Shown here: positions 22,750 through 36,082 of the stretch, piece by piece | How positions within the stretch are numbered: the first letter of the stretch is position 1 | Layout: every line of letters starts with the position of its first letter | Assembly (NCBI GenBank): GCA_020698575.1 | Contig: CM036255.1 | Location: 20,016,501 to 20,080,500, forward strand | Origin: Bostrychus sinensis | Taxonomy: Eukaryota; Chordata; Actinopteri; Gobiiformes; Eleotridae | DNA length: 64,000 nt | Direction: 5' to 3' | The notes under the pieces: model-generated | Database searches by the model: none | What the model was told of the DNA's origin: nothing | The model's input: only the letters and a program-made list of their open reading frames with translations | Program-made: the position numbers and the translations under genes

Positions 22750-24851
22750 CCTTAGCTGAAAGGTGTGACTTAAAAGTTAGGGATGAGGAGGGTTTAAAAA
22801 ATATGAATAAAAGCATACTACACCCCCTTCAATGAATGCAGTACATAGTAATAGGCTCATAATTTTTTTGTCTAATTTGCTTTGAAAACCATGTTATGTA
22901 TCATTCAGCAGCATTTACGGCTATAGTCCTGTAGCTACTTTGTGTTGACATAAACTACTAAACAGATAATGTAAACACAGTAGCTTTGGACAGTGTCTAA
23001 GTACTGGTAAGAAATACTGTCCCGGCCACTATACGTTTAGAGTGTACTTTAATTACTAGAAAAGCTAAATCTTGTTAATGAAAACGGGCCAACTGTAGAG
23101 GACTCTGGAGAGAGGCAGACTGATGAGGAAGACGCCGTAAAAGAAATAAAAAGACTGTCGAGCTGAGAATTACAAGGGGAAAAGTTTGAGGAGGGCAAAG
23201 TTGCTTATACGACGTTCAGTTTGGTTGCATCATACATCAGTTTTTGAAGTGAGTGATTCGGAGGAAGGTGAGAGATGGAGTGATAGGAACTAGCACAGAC
23301 AAAAAGGAAGGAGTGGAGGGGGCAGGGGAGAGAAGAAAAACAACCGGGAGAAGCAACGTTTTCTTAAAGAAATATGTGTGCAAGTGCAGCGGCTGATTTT
23401 AAAGTGCTGAGGAGATACCGGCTGTGAATGTTAATGGGAAAGGAGCGTGTTAGATTCTGTGGGAAGGACACTGAACAAGTGTTAAAAGCACCAACATGCA
23501 GGTAGCAACAACATCTGCAGTGAGGAGGCAAACACAAGAGTCTGTATTTAGCATTTAAAACACTGATCAGGTTTGAGAAAGGCCAGTGACTTGCTATATA
23601 TGCTTATATATGCTCAGTACAATACTAATCACTTTATATGCATTTGATGATGCCGATTACGGTTGCCAAAACTATTCCCAAAATCTTAGTTCACATGATA
23701 AAAATCTGGTTCCTGGCACAATTGCGCTTTATTTCTCCATAATTTTCTGTCTGTCTTACTTTCTCTATCAAAAAAATATAATAATAAAGAGCTTTAGCCA
23801 TGCATTACTCCACTGCACCACTACTTTTAAACTACATTGTTTACAACACCAACTTCAAGGAGTGAAGAGGGCGTGGTCAAAAGGAGGAGGGACGGCCTTA
23901 AAGGGACATTCACCTAATCCAGGCTTTGTCAACAGAGAGAAAGCAAAAGCTCCCAAAAATAAGACATTTTTAATAAATATTCATTCAAGTCTAAAGGGGT
24001 GCAAAATAAGTAAAAAAATCCTGCTAAAACATAATAGGTTCTCTTTAAATCGTATACCTTACATTGGGGAAGTACCTATTTGTAGAATGTTGGTTGGTGT
24101 GAACAAACGAGTATTCAAGAGAGAGCACCGATGTTCATGACCTCAAAACAAGACTTAGAGCCAGCTTGGAGCCTGGTCAAAGGGAAATTAGCTAATTAAC
24201 TGCAAGAGTATTACAATGAAAGTATTATCTAAAACCCATTTTTTTAAAGGTTGAATTATGTTTTTGCATGTAAACAATATGAGTCTAATCCTATATAAGA
24301 CAATTTAAAACACCTATGAGAAACAAATCACCATTACCAACAACCACACATCCCATACATATTTCTATTTCTATTACCACAGTCAAAGTAACCAAATACA
24401 ATTCTTAGTTAATTAATTGTAGAAAGATTATGAAAACCATAGTTCACTGACCTGACATGAGCCAGGACATGCTCACTTTAGCGGTGTTAGGAGCCCCACT
24501 GTGAGCTGATAAGAATGTCTGCCATTTTACTACTTAAACCTTTAATCCCTTCAACACCAAGTAATTAGCCATGATCCACATAGCTCCTGATGCGAATGTC
24601 ACTGTGGACAACTGGCCTTGTTAGCCCACACACCGAGGTCCCAGTAACATGAGGTACAGACCAGGTATGTTCAAGTTTGTCCAGTGTTGCACTGGCTTTA
24701 AATTTAACATTTAGATCTGACCATGATTAACAATTAACAATAGAAACTCTTGTCAGATTGCAATTCAGCATCTGATTCATTGAGGATAATTACTCACAAA
24801 GCTTGAGATAATTACATTTTTATAATTGAATGGTGGCTTTAACTAGTTTAA
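22750..24851. other. Noncoding stretch
   Basis: Includes a 184-codon ORF (23586-24140), the longest unexplained one in the desert. It has two hydrophobic segments near its start and is then basic. It has no family resemblance, and the underlying DNA around 23860-24050 (gggcgtggtcaaaaggagg, ttaaagggacattcacc) looks like decayed interspersed repeat. I do not call it a gene. Confidence 0.4.
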
Positions 24852-25447
24852 TCCCACCAGCAACAACTGTTGCCGAAAAAAGATCCCTCACTTTTAAAGC
24901 TTCACTGGTTTTATTACATGATATAATAAACTGTTATCAGTACATATAGTGCAGCTGAGGAGTTCTGAAGAACTCTGGTAAGTTTCACATGTCTGGGGTC
25001 AAATGTCACATGACCTCCCTCCCTTAGTGTTTCTTCTCAAGTAACTTGAGCCACCGTTAGAGGTGACTGTGAGCTCCCACTTAGGCAAACATCATTTTCT
25101 CAAAATGTCCTGTCATTTCAGGGCTTAATGTTTTGGAACAGCATACCTCCCTCAGTGAGGGAATGCACAAATTGTGTTAAGTTCAAAATACACTTGAAAC
25201 TGTGGCTGAGAGATACACAAATATGTGATCACGTGTGACCTGGATTTTATTATTATTATTATCTTGTCTGTACTAACACTGACTATGTTGTACTTTATGG
25301 TGTCTATGTATTTGTTCTTGTTGTGGTGTGTTTTTCTTTGTACATTTCTTTCATAACATTAATCTGCCAGTGGACTGCAGATGGAAATTGTTTTAATATT
25401 CATCAATATGCATTGTCCCCTTTCTTAAATAAATAACTAAGTAAATA

Positions 25448-25479
<32 letters not shown>

Positions 25480-25712
25480 ACCACAGGTGTTTATTCACAA
25501 GTTACCCCTGGAGAGGAGCCCAGCCTCCACCTAAGTCTCAAACAAAAGCTTATTAAAGTATGTAAACATGAGAGTACTAGGAGAATACTTTTTGGTGCAC
25601 ACCATCTTTCAGGTCTCTAGTGTGCAGATATGTAGTAATAATATTTCATCTAATTTGTTTGGTTTGGACACAGGATGAGTGGAAACATGGTTGGCAACAA
25701 GTGTTGCCGGTG
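24852..25712. mobile_element. Candidate DNA transposon with palindromic TIRs, interrupted by a LINE tail
   Basis: The left end tcccaccagcaacaactgtt continues gccg; the reverse-complemented right end tcccaccggcaacacttgtt continues gcca, about 20 of 24 positions alike. TTAA precedes the left end, but acac follows the right end, so the target duplication is not confirmed. Each end contains an almost perfect 16-bp palindrome. A third copy of the end occurs at 26518-26543. Family unknown; piggyBac-like is one possibility because of the TTAA. Confidence 0.45.
25080..25482 (+). mobile_element. LINE 3' end (CR1/L2/Rex group) with (AAAT)n tail
   Basis: From about 25122 an open frame reads GLMFWNSIPPSVRECTN and KFKIHLKLWLRDTQICDHV before a TGA near 25238. 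This is the characteristic WNSLP...FK..L..WL C-terminus of a LINE ORF2. About 200 bp of 3' UTR follows, ending in ten or so AAAT/AATA units (25448-25480). The 5' boundary is uncertain. Confidence 0.75.
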
Positions 25713-25753
25713 GGAACACACACTGTCTGTAGGTCCCATATTAAAGTATAGCG

Positions 25754-25812
25754 GTATGTATGTATGTATGTATGTATGTATGTATGTATGTATGTATGTA
25801 TGTATGTATGTA
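25754..25812. repeat. (GTAT)n microsatellite
   Basis: About 14 to 15 perfect tetranucleotide units. Confidence 0.97.
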
Positions 25813-26516
25813 GTGTTCAACTCTCTGTAGGAGTTTAACCCTGAGTCAGATTAGGAACATGTTTGGTGTGTGAGACCTAGTGCACCATGCTTGTAATTAT
25901 GCATATTTTAAGTCATTGAAACTTTATGTTGATAATTTTTTATTGCAAAGTGTCAGACGTTCCCATTGACTCTGTGTAGAACAGGTACAAACTGAGCTTT
26001 CCTCATCACTAAACTCTTCACCTGCAATGTCCTCAGTCTACAGACTCCAGCTGTGTAGGATAAATACAGTCACCACAGTTTATCATGGAAATAAAGCCAG
26101 TGCAACCAGTGCAAGTTAAAGACAGAGACATATCAAAAAATATTTCAAAAATTCAAAATCCTCACTAAATTCTCACTACATATTCAGTACAGACAGACAC
26201 AGAATGAGGTCCAGGACTTATTTTGGGACATTACAAATGGAAAATAAAAATATTATTTATAATCTGAACATGTGGAACTAAAATGCTTTAATTTATGGAA
26301 GTCAGTACGTGATTTTATAAAAAATAGTATATAAACATGGTCCGATGGTGCTTAAAATTATGTGCTATTGTTATAGAAATAGACTTTATAACTTTTATTG
26401 CTTAAAGTAATCATTTTACACCATTTTAGGACAACTATAGACTGTAATATATTGTTATGTTGCATTATATTAAGTAAAAGCTGACAAAATTCTTAATTTT
26501 CAACATTAGCCACGTT
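25813..26516. other. Noncoding stretch
   Basis: AT-rich; nothing recognised. Confidence 0.4.
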
Positions 26517-26517
26517 A

Positions 26518-26543
26518 TCCCACTGGCAACAATTGTTGCCGAG
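26518..26543 (+). repeat. Solo copy of the palindromic transposon end
   Basis: The words atcccactggcaacaattg and ttgccga repeat the left end at 24851-24876, and both are followed at a short distance by ctcactttt. The core ggcaacaattgttgcc is a perfect 16-bp palindrome. Confidence 0.65.
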
Positions 26544-28436
26544 CATAAAACACAGCTTTTCTCTCACTTTTCCATTAAAAATGTTAAAAATCACAACTGA
26601 TTGTTTCATTAGAGCACTGATAACACATTCATTTAATATTTTTATGTCTGAAAAAAATTTGGGATTAAATGGATTAATTAAGATTAAGCAGATCAGGAAG
26701 TATTTTAACTTGCCTTTTTTATAATAATCTAATTAGACATTGTGTATATAGAGTACTGTTTATAGCACATGTGTTAGTGACATACAACTACATTTTTCTA
26801 GCTTCAGCCACAGGACAGAAGGAACAGGACTGGGACTTGGAGCATTCATACACTGCAATATCACACAGTGGTAAAGATATTGTCCAAATCTGGATTATCT
26901 TCTAGTTCAAGGATAAATTCTCTATACATTGAGTCATTTTTTCACAGTGATTGAATATTGGCTACAATTCACAAAATCAATATATGCCTGAATTAATGCT
27001 TAAAGACACTGGAAGGCTACCTTTACTGCATAAAAAACTTATTGAAATTAAGGGTAAAACAATGTTGACAAGGGGTTTGTTAGCTATTTTGTGCCTAAGG
27101 TGGGATACAGCCAGAACAAACAACCATTCTTTCATTCACCAGATTAACCAATTCACCTACAAAATACATCTCTTTGGACGCAGGAAGGAGGCCACAGGAG
27201 TATAGCCAAACACATTTTTTTGCATGCAGGTCTCAAAGTTAAAAAGTAAACTTTCCAACTTGTTGTTCCAAAGTGTTCATTTGCATTTCCAACACTGTTT
27301 TTCAAAATATTCAACACCATAGTTATACAAATTCTGAACCAATACATCTTATTGCAAGGGAAGCAAATGCAATGCTGATTATGAGGTATACAAAGGTATA
27401 GAAAGAAATGTTAACAATTTGTTGAAAAGTAAGATTTTATGTGCTGCTCAAACTTACATTTGACAAATTCATAAAAAAATTATGTTTAAGCAACACAAAC
27501 TTGTCTTCAATTTCACTTTTTTATTTCTTTTCCTTCCTCAGTCCTCCAGTTCTGCAGCTCATCTGGGCTCTTTGCATTTGCCCCTCTCGCCTCGTCTCTG
27601 AACATAAAATGATCAAAGTGTCCATTCTGGCCATGACAGTTCAATTTGACATTTCGACACAAACACACACACGTGCACACACACAGGCATGCACACAGTC
27701 TTTAGGTGCACATGCGGTCAGTCCGACTTTTGGATTTCTTATGCCAGGACTTGCACAAGTTTGGACGCAATCGGCCCTGATTTCTACAATAACAATACAT
27801 GGGTGATGTGTGACTTTTTTCATCTCTAAAACCTTAAAATGTGTGGATTGAATTGGGTTATAAACAGCTGCTGTTGCTGTTTATTTTATTTCCCTGGGCA
27901 AATGTTTAACTTGTGATAGGGATGTTTATGTTTTGCCAATAAACTGAACTTCTAGGTTTATTTCATTGTTTTTAATCTCATAATTTAAGTTTCCAGATGC
28001 TGCTGTTTAAACTGCAGCTCCTATAAAAGAACAGTACCCAGTTTCTTTGTCTGTCCCAGTGCCAGTCCCAGCGTGCAACAACAACAAAGATAAATTTCCT
28101 GCTCTGGCTAAATAATAATTCATGACTTATTTTGTTTTTTGTTTGTTTTGTTTGTTTTTTTTAGCTCATTTACCTCTGAACTAGAAGATCTCTGGCAGAG
28201 GTTTGGAAGTTCCTAACAACGTTTAACTTTTTTTTTTCCTCGCAAAGATGTAAAAAATAAATAAATAATAAATGTAAATGTAAAAATTAAATCCTAAACC
28301 AATGTTGCAGTAGTATGCATCTTTTTGATTTGTAATAATGAAAATACAATGGGGAGCACTGCGTGGGTACACACATGTCAAGTAAAATCTATAAAGTAAT
28401 GAGACAAAAAAAAGGGTGCGTGTGTTTGTTTGTTGA
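26544..28436. other. Noncoding stretch with minor repeat fragments
   Basis: 27098-27195 is a fragment of the common teleost repeat (cattctttcattcaccag, aattcacctacaaaatac, tctttggacgcaggaagg). 27655-27700 is CA-rich. 28160-28195 (agctcatttacctctgaac, tagaagatct) resembles the tRNA-like part of the SINE at 4294. No exon was recognised. Confidence 0.45.
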
Positions 28437-28463
28437 TTTTTTTTTTTTTTTTTTTTTTTTTTT
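28437..28463. repeat. Poly(T) tract
   Basis: Run of about 27 T. Confidence 0.9.
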
Positions 28464-31030
28464 GAGTGTTTAGCACTTGCAAACTTAGGGACCATTTACA
28501 TGACAGCTCTGGCCAGAAAAACATTACCGTCATGCTGTAACCAGTTCACATTTACATTAATATACCCTGAGGTGTGAAGAAAACGACAATGGCTGTGAAT
28601 AAACTGCAGTACATGTATTTGTCCAGCAAACGGCACTCTCCCCCGCAAATGCTCTACACCACACAGTGAGTAAACAGCAGAGGGAATCATAGTTTCTGCA
28701 ACCTCCCAACTACTTTAAGATCTTAAGTAAAAGTAGGTAGTCATCCATATTCTACTGACAGTTACACATAAACACAGTATATTTGGAAGAACTTGTTTCA
28801 ACACTGAATAAAAAGTCAAAAGAAAAGATTCAATCCAGTTGGAAAGTTGGAGTTGAAACAGAGAAATTGGTGTAAATGAGGAAATGAGAAGAGGAAACGA
28901 AAAGTAACAAAGGAGCTAAAGCAGAGACTGGACGATTGAGAGCAGAAGAAAAGCAGGGGGATGGACAGAAAGATGTGATATCGATACCGGGATGAAAGCC
29001 TTCTTTCTCTGAGTGATGGGGCTGTGCTCACATCACACGCTACTTACCCAGGATTCATAGTATGAGATGAGTTCCTGCCATTCCTTTCATCTCCACAACA
29101 CTCAGTAGTGGTCTATCAGGGCAGAGCCGGGGGGAGACTGCTGCTGATAGCCGCACATGTGGAAAACACCCAGTCCAACGACGCATTAACATTTCCCTCA
29201 CACACAGTTCCACCGTCAAACTGCGGTCACACTAACGCAGGACACGCCACATGCAAACTACAAAGTGTCGGGTTGTCTCGGCGTATCCACGGTGATCACA
29301 GGAAGCAGCGGGGCGTTTGATCTCTCCCGCACCTGAATGGTCGGTCAGAGTTTTACAAAACCAAAAATAGAGACTTAGGAACTGTGTTTTTACTTGAAAT
29401 GTTATAATCTGTTATGTTCAGGTTTAATAATTTTGATGGCATCCAAAAGATATTGTATTTAGGCTTGTTTATATGATGCCAAAATGCAAACATTTACTGG
29501 TGGCATAAACAAAACAGTCTGCATTTACACAATATGCCCAGGTGTTAACAATGTAATGGTTTATCTGCCAGGCCAATAAACCCAGCTACTGCTAACTTTG
29601 CTTTACACAAGAAGTACAAAAGCATCACATTTTGCAAGTTTTCAATTATTTCTTGTGTTAACAATAATCGCTTTCTGGGATCTGGCTTTGACATTAGCAT
29701 TCACAATTTACAAAAACAAAACAAAGGAAAACATGGATGCAGCTGGCTTTAAAAGACTGTCTTGATGAGAAGAAGGATAGCTGTCCTCTTTTAAAAGAAG
29801 CAATGAGCACAAAGGAAACTTTTCATATCAAACATTTTGTTCTGAAAACACGCTCTCAAATGGTACTGCCACAAGCTGTTATATTACTTTGTACCCCTAG
29901 ATGGAGTCATGAGAGCTCTCAGTGCCTTTAATTTGAGTCAACAATAAAAACCTATAGCATCTTGACATTGGTATGAGAGGAAAGGCTGTAAAAGTTGTTG
30001 TAAAATGCAATTATATTAGGACTTAATGACACAGCAGCAGAAGACTCGGGCAATGAACATTTACCTACAATAAAACAATAGTTTTAATAGTTAACAATAG
30101 ATACATCCAGTTACAAAATAAAAAATAAAAAAAAATATGGGCCTAAGGTGGTGTACACCCTGGACAATGGTGGGCTGACAAAAAGTGACTGACTGAATGA
30201 CAACCATTCACTCACATTTATTGTCTATAGGCAATTAAGATTCACCAGTTTTCCTGACGCATGCATGCGTTTGGACAGTGGAAGGAATCCAAGCAGACAC
30301 CACTCAGAGAGATTGTACTAACCACTATTCAACTCTCCATCCTTCTCTTTTGCCTCATTCACTCTAGCAACTAAGTCATTTTCATATCCACTCCTGAACA
30401 ATACCACCACCTGCTGTTGATAGACTATTAAAAAACACCCAAACTAATCCCTTTAAAGTTTACTTCTTAGGTTTGCACTCTAACTAAATCACACATATTG
30501 TTTATATATCAGTCATTAGGGGATGTCACATTTGCACACAAAGCAGAAACCAATTTCCTGTTGTGTTAATTTTCTCTGTTTGAGAGGGCACAGATTTCCC
30601 CAGTGTTCACTCCCTGCTGAGTTTGTGTGCATTTGTGAATGTGTGTTTACAGATTGTAACTGTACTCATGGCTGCCCCAGCGAGCCAACATCAGATGTCG
30701 TTCCCGCTAAGCTGCTCCACTGCATCTGTCCCTTCCGGCCCACTCTCCACGATACCTCAGAGATCCCACCCATGTAAATCCAAATCCCACGTAGAGATGG
30801 ACAGATTGGCAAAAAAAGAGAACCAAAAAGACAGGAGTAAAAGGAGTAAAAATGGATGAATGAGGCTAAAGGATGGCAGAGGAGACATGTGCGTTACTGG
30901 GGGGAGAGAAGCAATCAAAGTTTCACACACCCTTGGCACAGTATGGAGGCCAGCGGTCTGTGAAAGTGTTGAACTTACATCTGAGTGATGCCCAGTGAAG
31001 CAAAAGAGCAGCATCATCAAAAAACAAAGA
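28464..31030. other. Noncoding stretch; common teleost repeat at 30138-30340
   Basis: The fragment at 30138-30340 carries gggcctaaggtggtgtacac, caaccattcactcacattta and tttggacagtggaaggaatc. The ORFs at 30523-30859 overlap in different frames and have no family resemblance. No other structure seen. Confidence 0.45.
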
Positions 31031-31031
31031 G

Positions 31032-31054
31032 TTTTTTTTTTTTTTTTTTTTTTT
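31032..31054. repeat. Poly(T) tract
   Basis: Run of about 23 T. Confidence 0.9.
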
Positions 31055-31894
31055 CTGTAGACCCACCAGACTTGACCAACTGTTGTACATAATATTAAAA
31101 CATAAAGAGCATCAATGTGTTGCCATTGAGGCTATGTTTTTGCTTGCATTGGTTTGTTTGTTGGATGGTTTATTGGGCAATCTGTTAGCGAGATAATGCA
31201 AAAAGTAATGTTTGAGAGGCTTTTGTTTTTGTTGTTTGTTTGTTTGTTTTTTCAGGAAAGGTTGATATTAAGCCAAAGATCCTGAACACTGCATCCATGA
31301 ATTATTTAAAAGGTTCTGTACCACTGTGAAATTGGGTTAAAAATACTAACTCCACCCACAAGAAGTTAGTAAAGGAACAAATGATTACTTTTAGTGGATT
31401 TTATACCATTGTGAGGGAGGGGCATGCAATGGAGGTCTGCACTCCCCAACTGACTGATGCTCAAAATCTTCACACTATAATGGGAGATATTAAATGAAAT
31501 TAGATTTTCTGTTTTTTTGCCACTGCATGACTGAGGTGCTGCAAGGACCACACACAGCCAACACTTTAATCTGTCCATCTACATTTGTGGTTGTTTCGGG
31601 CTAGTATGTTAATATGCTGTGATATATAATAAGAACTCTGTCTTTCTCATCATTCACTTTAACATTGATTTCATGCACTTTGAGTATAAAGGGCTTTTCA
31701 CTCTACTGTTTCCACAAATACTTAATATTGCTTCATTACACATGTCAATGATATCTCAAGCTCTGAAGTGCCTGTCCATTATTTGAGGTATTGGCTGCAA
31801 TAACTTTTTACTCAGCCACAGTGCCACAAAATGTCACATCACACCACCTAAAAAGACCTGATTGTTTCTTGGACAACTTTAACAAAACTATTAG
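31055..31894. other. Noncoding stretch
   Basis: Nothing recognised apart from a GTTT run near 31220-31250. Confidence 0.4.
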
Positions 31895-32048
31895 TCACAC
31901 AGACACACACACCAGCCTCACACAGACACACACACCAACCTCACACAGACACACACACCAACCTCACACAGACACACACCAGCCTCACACAGACACACAC
32001 ACCAACCTCACACAGACACACACACCAGCCTCACACAGACACACTCCA
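31895..32048. repeat. Minisatellite, 20-23 bp unit (CACACAGACACACACACCARCCT)
   Basis: About seven units in a row, differing in the length of the CA stretch and in A/G at one position (accaacct versus accagcct). The overlapping ORF at 31791-32099 is an artefact of the array. Confidence 0.95.
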
Positions 32049-32216
32049 GGATTTACGCTTGTCTTTTTATTAAATATCACAAGCGCCTTTATGTTTTAAA
32101 AGTGAGTTTCAAACACATTTTTATCTCCTTTAACACAACTTTTGTTGCGCTTGTGTGACATGGAAACACAAGCAGGTTTAGGGGCTACCCACTCTAAGGC
32201 GTCTTGTACCATAAAA

Positions 32217-32248
32217 GTGTGTGTGTGTGTGTGGGGGGGGGGGGGGGG
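32217..32248. repeat. (GT)n followed by G16
   Basis: A GT run ends in an uninterrupted run of 16 G (32233-32248). Confidence 0.95.
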
Positions 32249-34837
32249 CAAAGGGATCTGCTGTCCCGGGGGGCCAAAAAATGGTTCCTCTTCTTGTATT
32301 TTATAATTATAATGGGCCCATAGGAAGCCTTCTTACCCCAGGCTCCAGCGAGGCTGTCGACAGACCTGTCCTTATCTCTAAATGGAACAGAAACATCAAA
32401 AAAAATCATTTATCTATAGTGTTCTCTCCAATAAGGCATTGGCCCTCTTTCACACTGGTAACAATACAGTGGACTTTAACTGAGGATTCTCTAATTCAGA
32501 TGTATTCATCAAAATCTGTCATATTTCAAGAGACCACCAGATCTTTGTTTGCTTTGACTCCTTGTGGCTGAAGTTAGTATCTGATCTAATCTAATAATAT
32601 GTTTTTTTAAATCCTGGATTCACTCCAAATGTTGCTAATTTTCCTTCCTTTGCTGAAAAATCCAACTATTACTTTTACATATACAGTGTCTTCTAATAGA
32701 CTAACAAACAAACAAACCAACAAAGTCACAATAAAGGTATTTCAGTACCAGTTGTATTACTAGGTCCCTCCTGCTGTATCTCGTCAGCATATCCCACACT
32801 TTCCTTAACTCGGTGCAGCGAATGGACCAACTATCAGAGAACAAAGTTGACTGGAGCTTTGAAGAGTTCCTGCTGTTGTGCCCGGAGGTGACTTTGCTGC
32901 GTGTGCTCTTAGCTTTGGTCTTCACTCGAACCGATAGCTGACAACTCAAATGTCGATCTTTCCTCACCTCTCCTCTGCTTCTACCCTTTGTCTGCCTCTC
33001 TCTAAGCGTGCAATAACCGACATATTATCAACCAATGACCTTGCATCTCAAGCTGCACCTTGACAATTAAAAAAATGAGCCAATTTCATGTCAACTTTAA
33101 TGGAAATTCATATGGAATCTAAATGGGAAAATCGCATATGCCTTCAAACATGCCCACACACACACTCACACGCACACAATAGGTAATCTGGGATAATGGA
33201 TGTTGGCTATACATTATAAGCCATGCATGTCAAACACCTGCAAAAAGCTATAAACGGCACAGAAATGGCGTACACAGGGAGGTCAGCGTGTGCGAATGGG
33301 ACGCTGGTTAACCTTGGAGGGCTGTACAAGGGTAAATCCAACTAAGTTCTCTGGCTCACTCCATCACGGGACGACAGAGCGCGGGCGGCAGAAGACGGGA
33401 CCGGAGAATGAGAACGATGGCGCGGGACAGGGGCAGAATGACAGAGACGGAGGACGGCGGTGCTCAAAGACAGATTGAAAGAGGTTAAAGATTCAGATAG
33501 GACGACGAGGGAGTGGCAGAGCTGGAGAGACACCAGCAGAGATGCATTTAGGGGCTGCAGGTCACAATGCATATGGCCTACAAATAAGAAATTAGCATTA
33601 CCCACCAAAAATTGCTAACTGTGCACAAATAGGACGGGAATGGCAAATGGGTTCCAGCTGATTTAATGTGTGCACTGTCAGTGACTGGGTATAGAGAACA
33701 TTAGCGAATGACTCGATATGTAATTGTTTTAGCAAATCCAGCCACAAGATTTCACAAGTAGGGTAAGTATATCCTTTTTTCCTGTCCCAAGCCAGTGTGA
33801 ATAGAGATGGTTGCTAAATCAATAAGCAATTCTCTGCATGCTAGGACACAGATCATTTGTTGTGCAGAGAAAAGCCAAAATGAACAAAGATCTACATATA
33901 AAAATAATAAATGCTTTATGAGCTAAAGGCTACATGCTAAAGTTGCTTAATTCTTAACCTTCTTTTGTCTTTACCAAGTCATTAAAAATCACCGTAGACT
34001 GCAAATCCTCCTTAAATAAGCTAACGTTGGCTAATCGTGGTTATTGCCTTATATGTCACTGAATTATTATGCTGAACAAGGAGTTGCAGAATGATTAGAC
34101 CACAAAAGTTTGCTAATTTATGCTCAGTTTTTATCTATCAAAGACTGCTAATCCTACTTAATAGGCTAAATAATAAGCTAACTTTGGCTAATAGGATTGA
34201 TTACCAGATCCGTCTGCTGCATAAGCCATCTGTACAATTCTCTTCCATCTACAACAACCATTCTATTTTGTGGTCCAAAATTTACTGTTTTTTTATTTGC
34301 TCTCTCGTCAAAAAGATCGTTACTTTCGTCATCAAAGCATCTATAGAAACGCCCAAAGCAAATGAAGATCTAATCAAAAATGAGGAGGTAGTTGCGAAAG
34401 CCAGAAAAATGTGAAGAGAGAACAACATGATACAAAGGGAAAGTTGTAAAAGTGAAGAGATATGATATGCAGAGATATGAAAGAGAATAAAACAAAAAGG
34501 CAGAACCAGTGGAGATGGGTTACAAAATACAAAGAAAATGAGGCCAAAATATTTACAGATTTTAAAAGTGAATGCAGCCTGGGATGACACCAATTATACA
34601 CTTATCCAGTTTTGTTTATTTAGCAATAACGCTATGTTATTCTGTCACATCTTTTGTCCATTATTGCACCACAGGATAAGGATGTTTTATAATATCTGGT
34701 TCTGGATACATTTTTTAAATTAAAACACTATGCTGACTCAACTCTGTACAGGCTGTAAACATGCTCTGCTGTATATCCACCTTTTATTGTAAATACAAAT
34801 TTCAATCTTGTAGGACTAAGCCACAGTCTGGTGAACT
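32249..34837. other. Noncoding stretch
   Basis: Overlapping ORFs on both strands around 32701-32967, 33290-33608 and 34091-34601 show no known motif and no consistent splice pattern. Confidence 0.4.
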
Positions 34838-34902
34838 CTTTGTGCCAGTCTCAAGCCTGGATAAACAGAGAGGGCTGTGTCAGGAAGGGCATCTGGTGTA
34901 AA
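34838..34902 (-). mobile_element. AFC-like SINE 3' tail fragment
   Basis: The words gtgccagtctcaagcctgga, taaacagagagggctg and tgtcaggaagggcatctgg are the reverse complement of the SINE tail seen at 4376-4440. Confidence 0.6.
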
Positions 34903-36064
34903 ATCTTTTAATATTCAAATCACTGTGCACTTGGAAAAAGGAAAAAGACATGAAAATTTACTGAATCAAAGAATTCCTCCTTTGAATTTGAATGGAAAAC
35001 CACTAAAAAACATTAAAAACAATCAAAAATCCATATTATCAACCCTAGCCCTAGACAAAGCAGTTACCTGAATGCAAAATATAGACTATAGCCTAATACC
35101 TCAGCCCATGTATCATTGCTTTAAGAGACATGTATCACAACATTGCAGACAGCAGCATTGTGTAGTACAAAACGAACAGCTCTGGACTGGTATAAAGCAG
35201 GTGTGATTGGGGAGAAAACAGCATCAGTAATGATTTTCAGTCAGCCAGCAGTGCAGAACAGTGCTCTCTGTGTATTTATGCAGCAGTGTCGAGCCAAAAA
35301 AGATGCATGAAGAAATAAAAGATTTTTATGCGAGGACCGTGATTGGAGGAAGTGTCTCACTGTCTTGATATACGGCCTCTTTCTAGATATATTCCATATT
35401 CTTCCAACCTGTTGCCATTGCTCTGATTCCTCCACTGAAGACGAATTAGCATTTAAATGAGGCACGTTATTTTCACTTTACATTGGCTCTAAATTATACC
35501 AACGTATCCGCTTTGATTGAGATGAGAGGAGGGAGAGCGCTGGCTTTTTTAGTGTTATTGACCCAGGAAGAGGTTGACTGAGCACGCTTGCTATTTTTCA
35601 GAAACACCCACTGGCACTTCACACTCTGAAGTTATGCTCACGGCTGCTGTTCAGTAGTGTACAACCAGCGCCTCCCCCGTTTTGGCACTGGCGGTTGCGG
35701 GCCGTCCTGCCTAAATGGGCGACTTCAGTGATTTCCTCCTTATCTCCACAGTGTACATGTCTCACGCTGGGATACTTTAATGCACCTGTGGATCTGCAGG
35801 TTCTCAGTGCACCTACTCCTCCTCCTCCTCTCCTAAAGGTCAAACACATTGGAGTCAAGGAGCTCAAAGTGCACTGTCAACATTTAAAGACAAAACATAA
35901 AAACGCAAGCCTAAAAAACAAAATAAGGACAGATTCCTAAAAACACACAAATGCTAAGAAACAATAGAAACACTGTATAAATAAATAGCAATAAAAAGCG
36001 GTAACTAAAACAATAACACCACCCTGCATCTAGAAAAAAGTTTATGCTGTTTTGCAAATCACGC
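34903..36064. other. Noncoding stretch
   Basis: A somewhat GC-richer patch at 35640-35860 is covered by ORFs on both strands without family resemblance. Confidence 0.4.
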
Positions 36065-36082
36065 TTTTTTTTTTTTTTTTTT
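36065..36082. repeat. Poly(T) tract
   Basis: Run of about 18 T. Confidence 0.9.

Noticed and set aside
31791..32099. 102-codon ORF rich in Thr-His
   Set aside because: It is the translation of the CACACAGACA minisatellite.
35619..35940. GC-richer patch with ORFs on both strands
   Set aside because: No recognisable protein and no splice sites that would link it to another exon.
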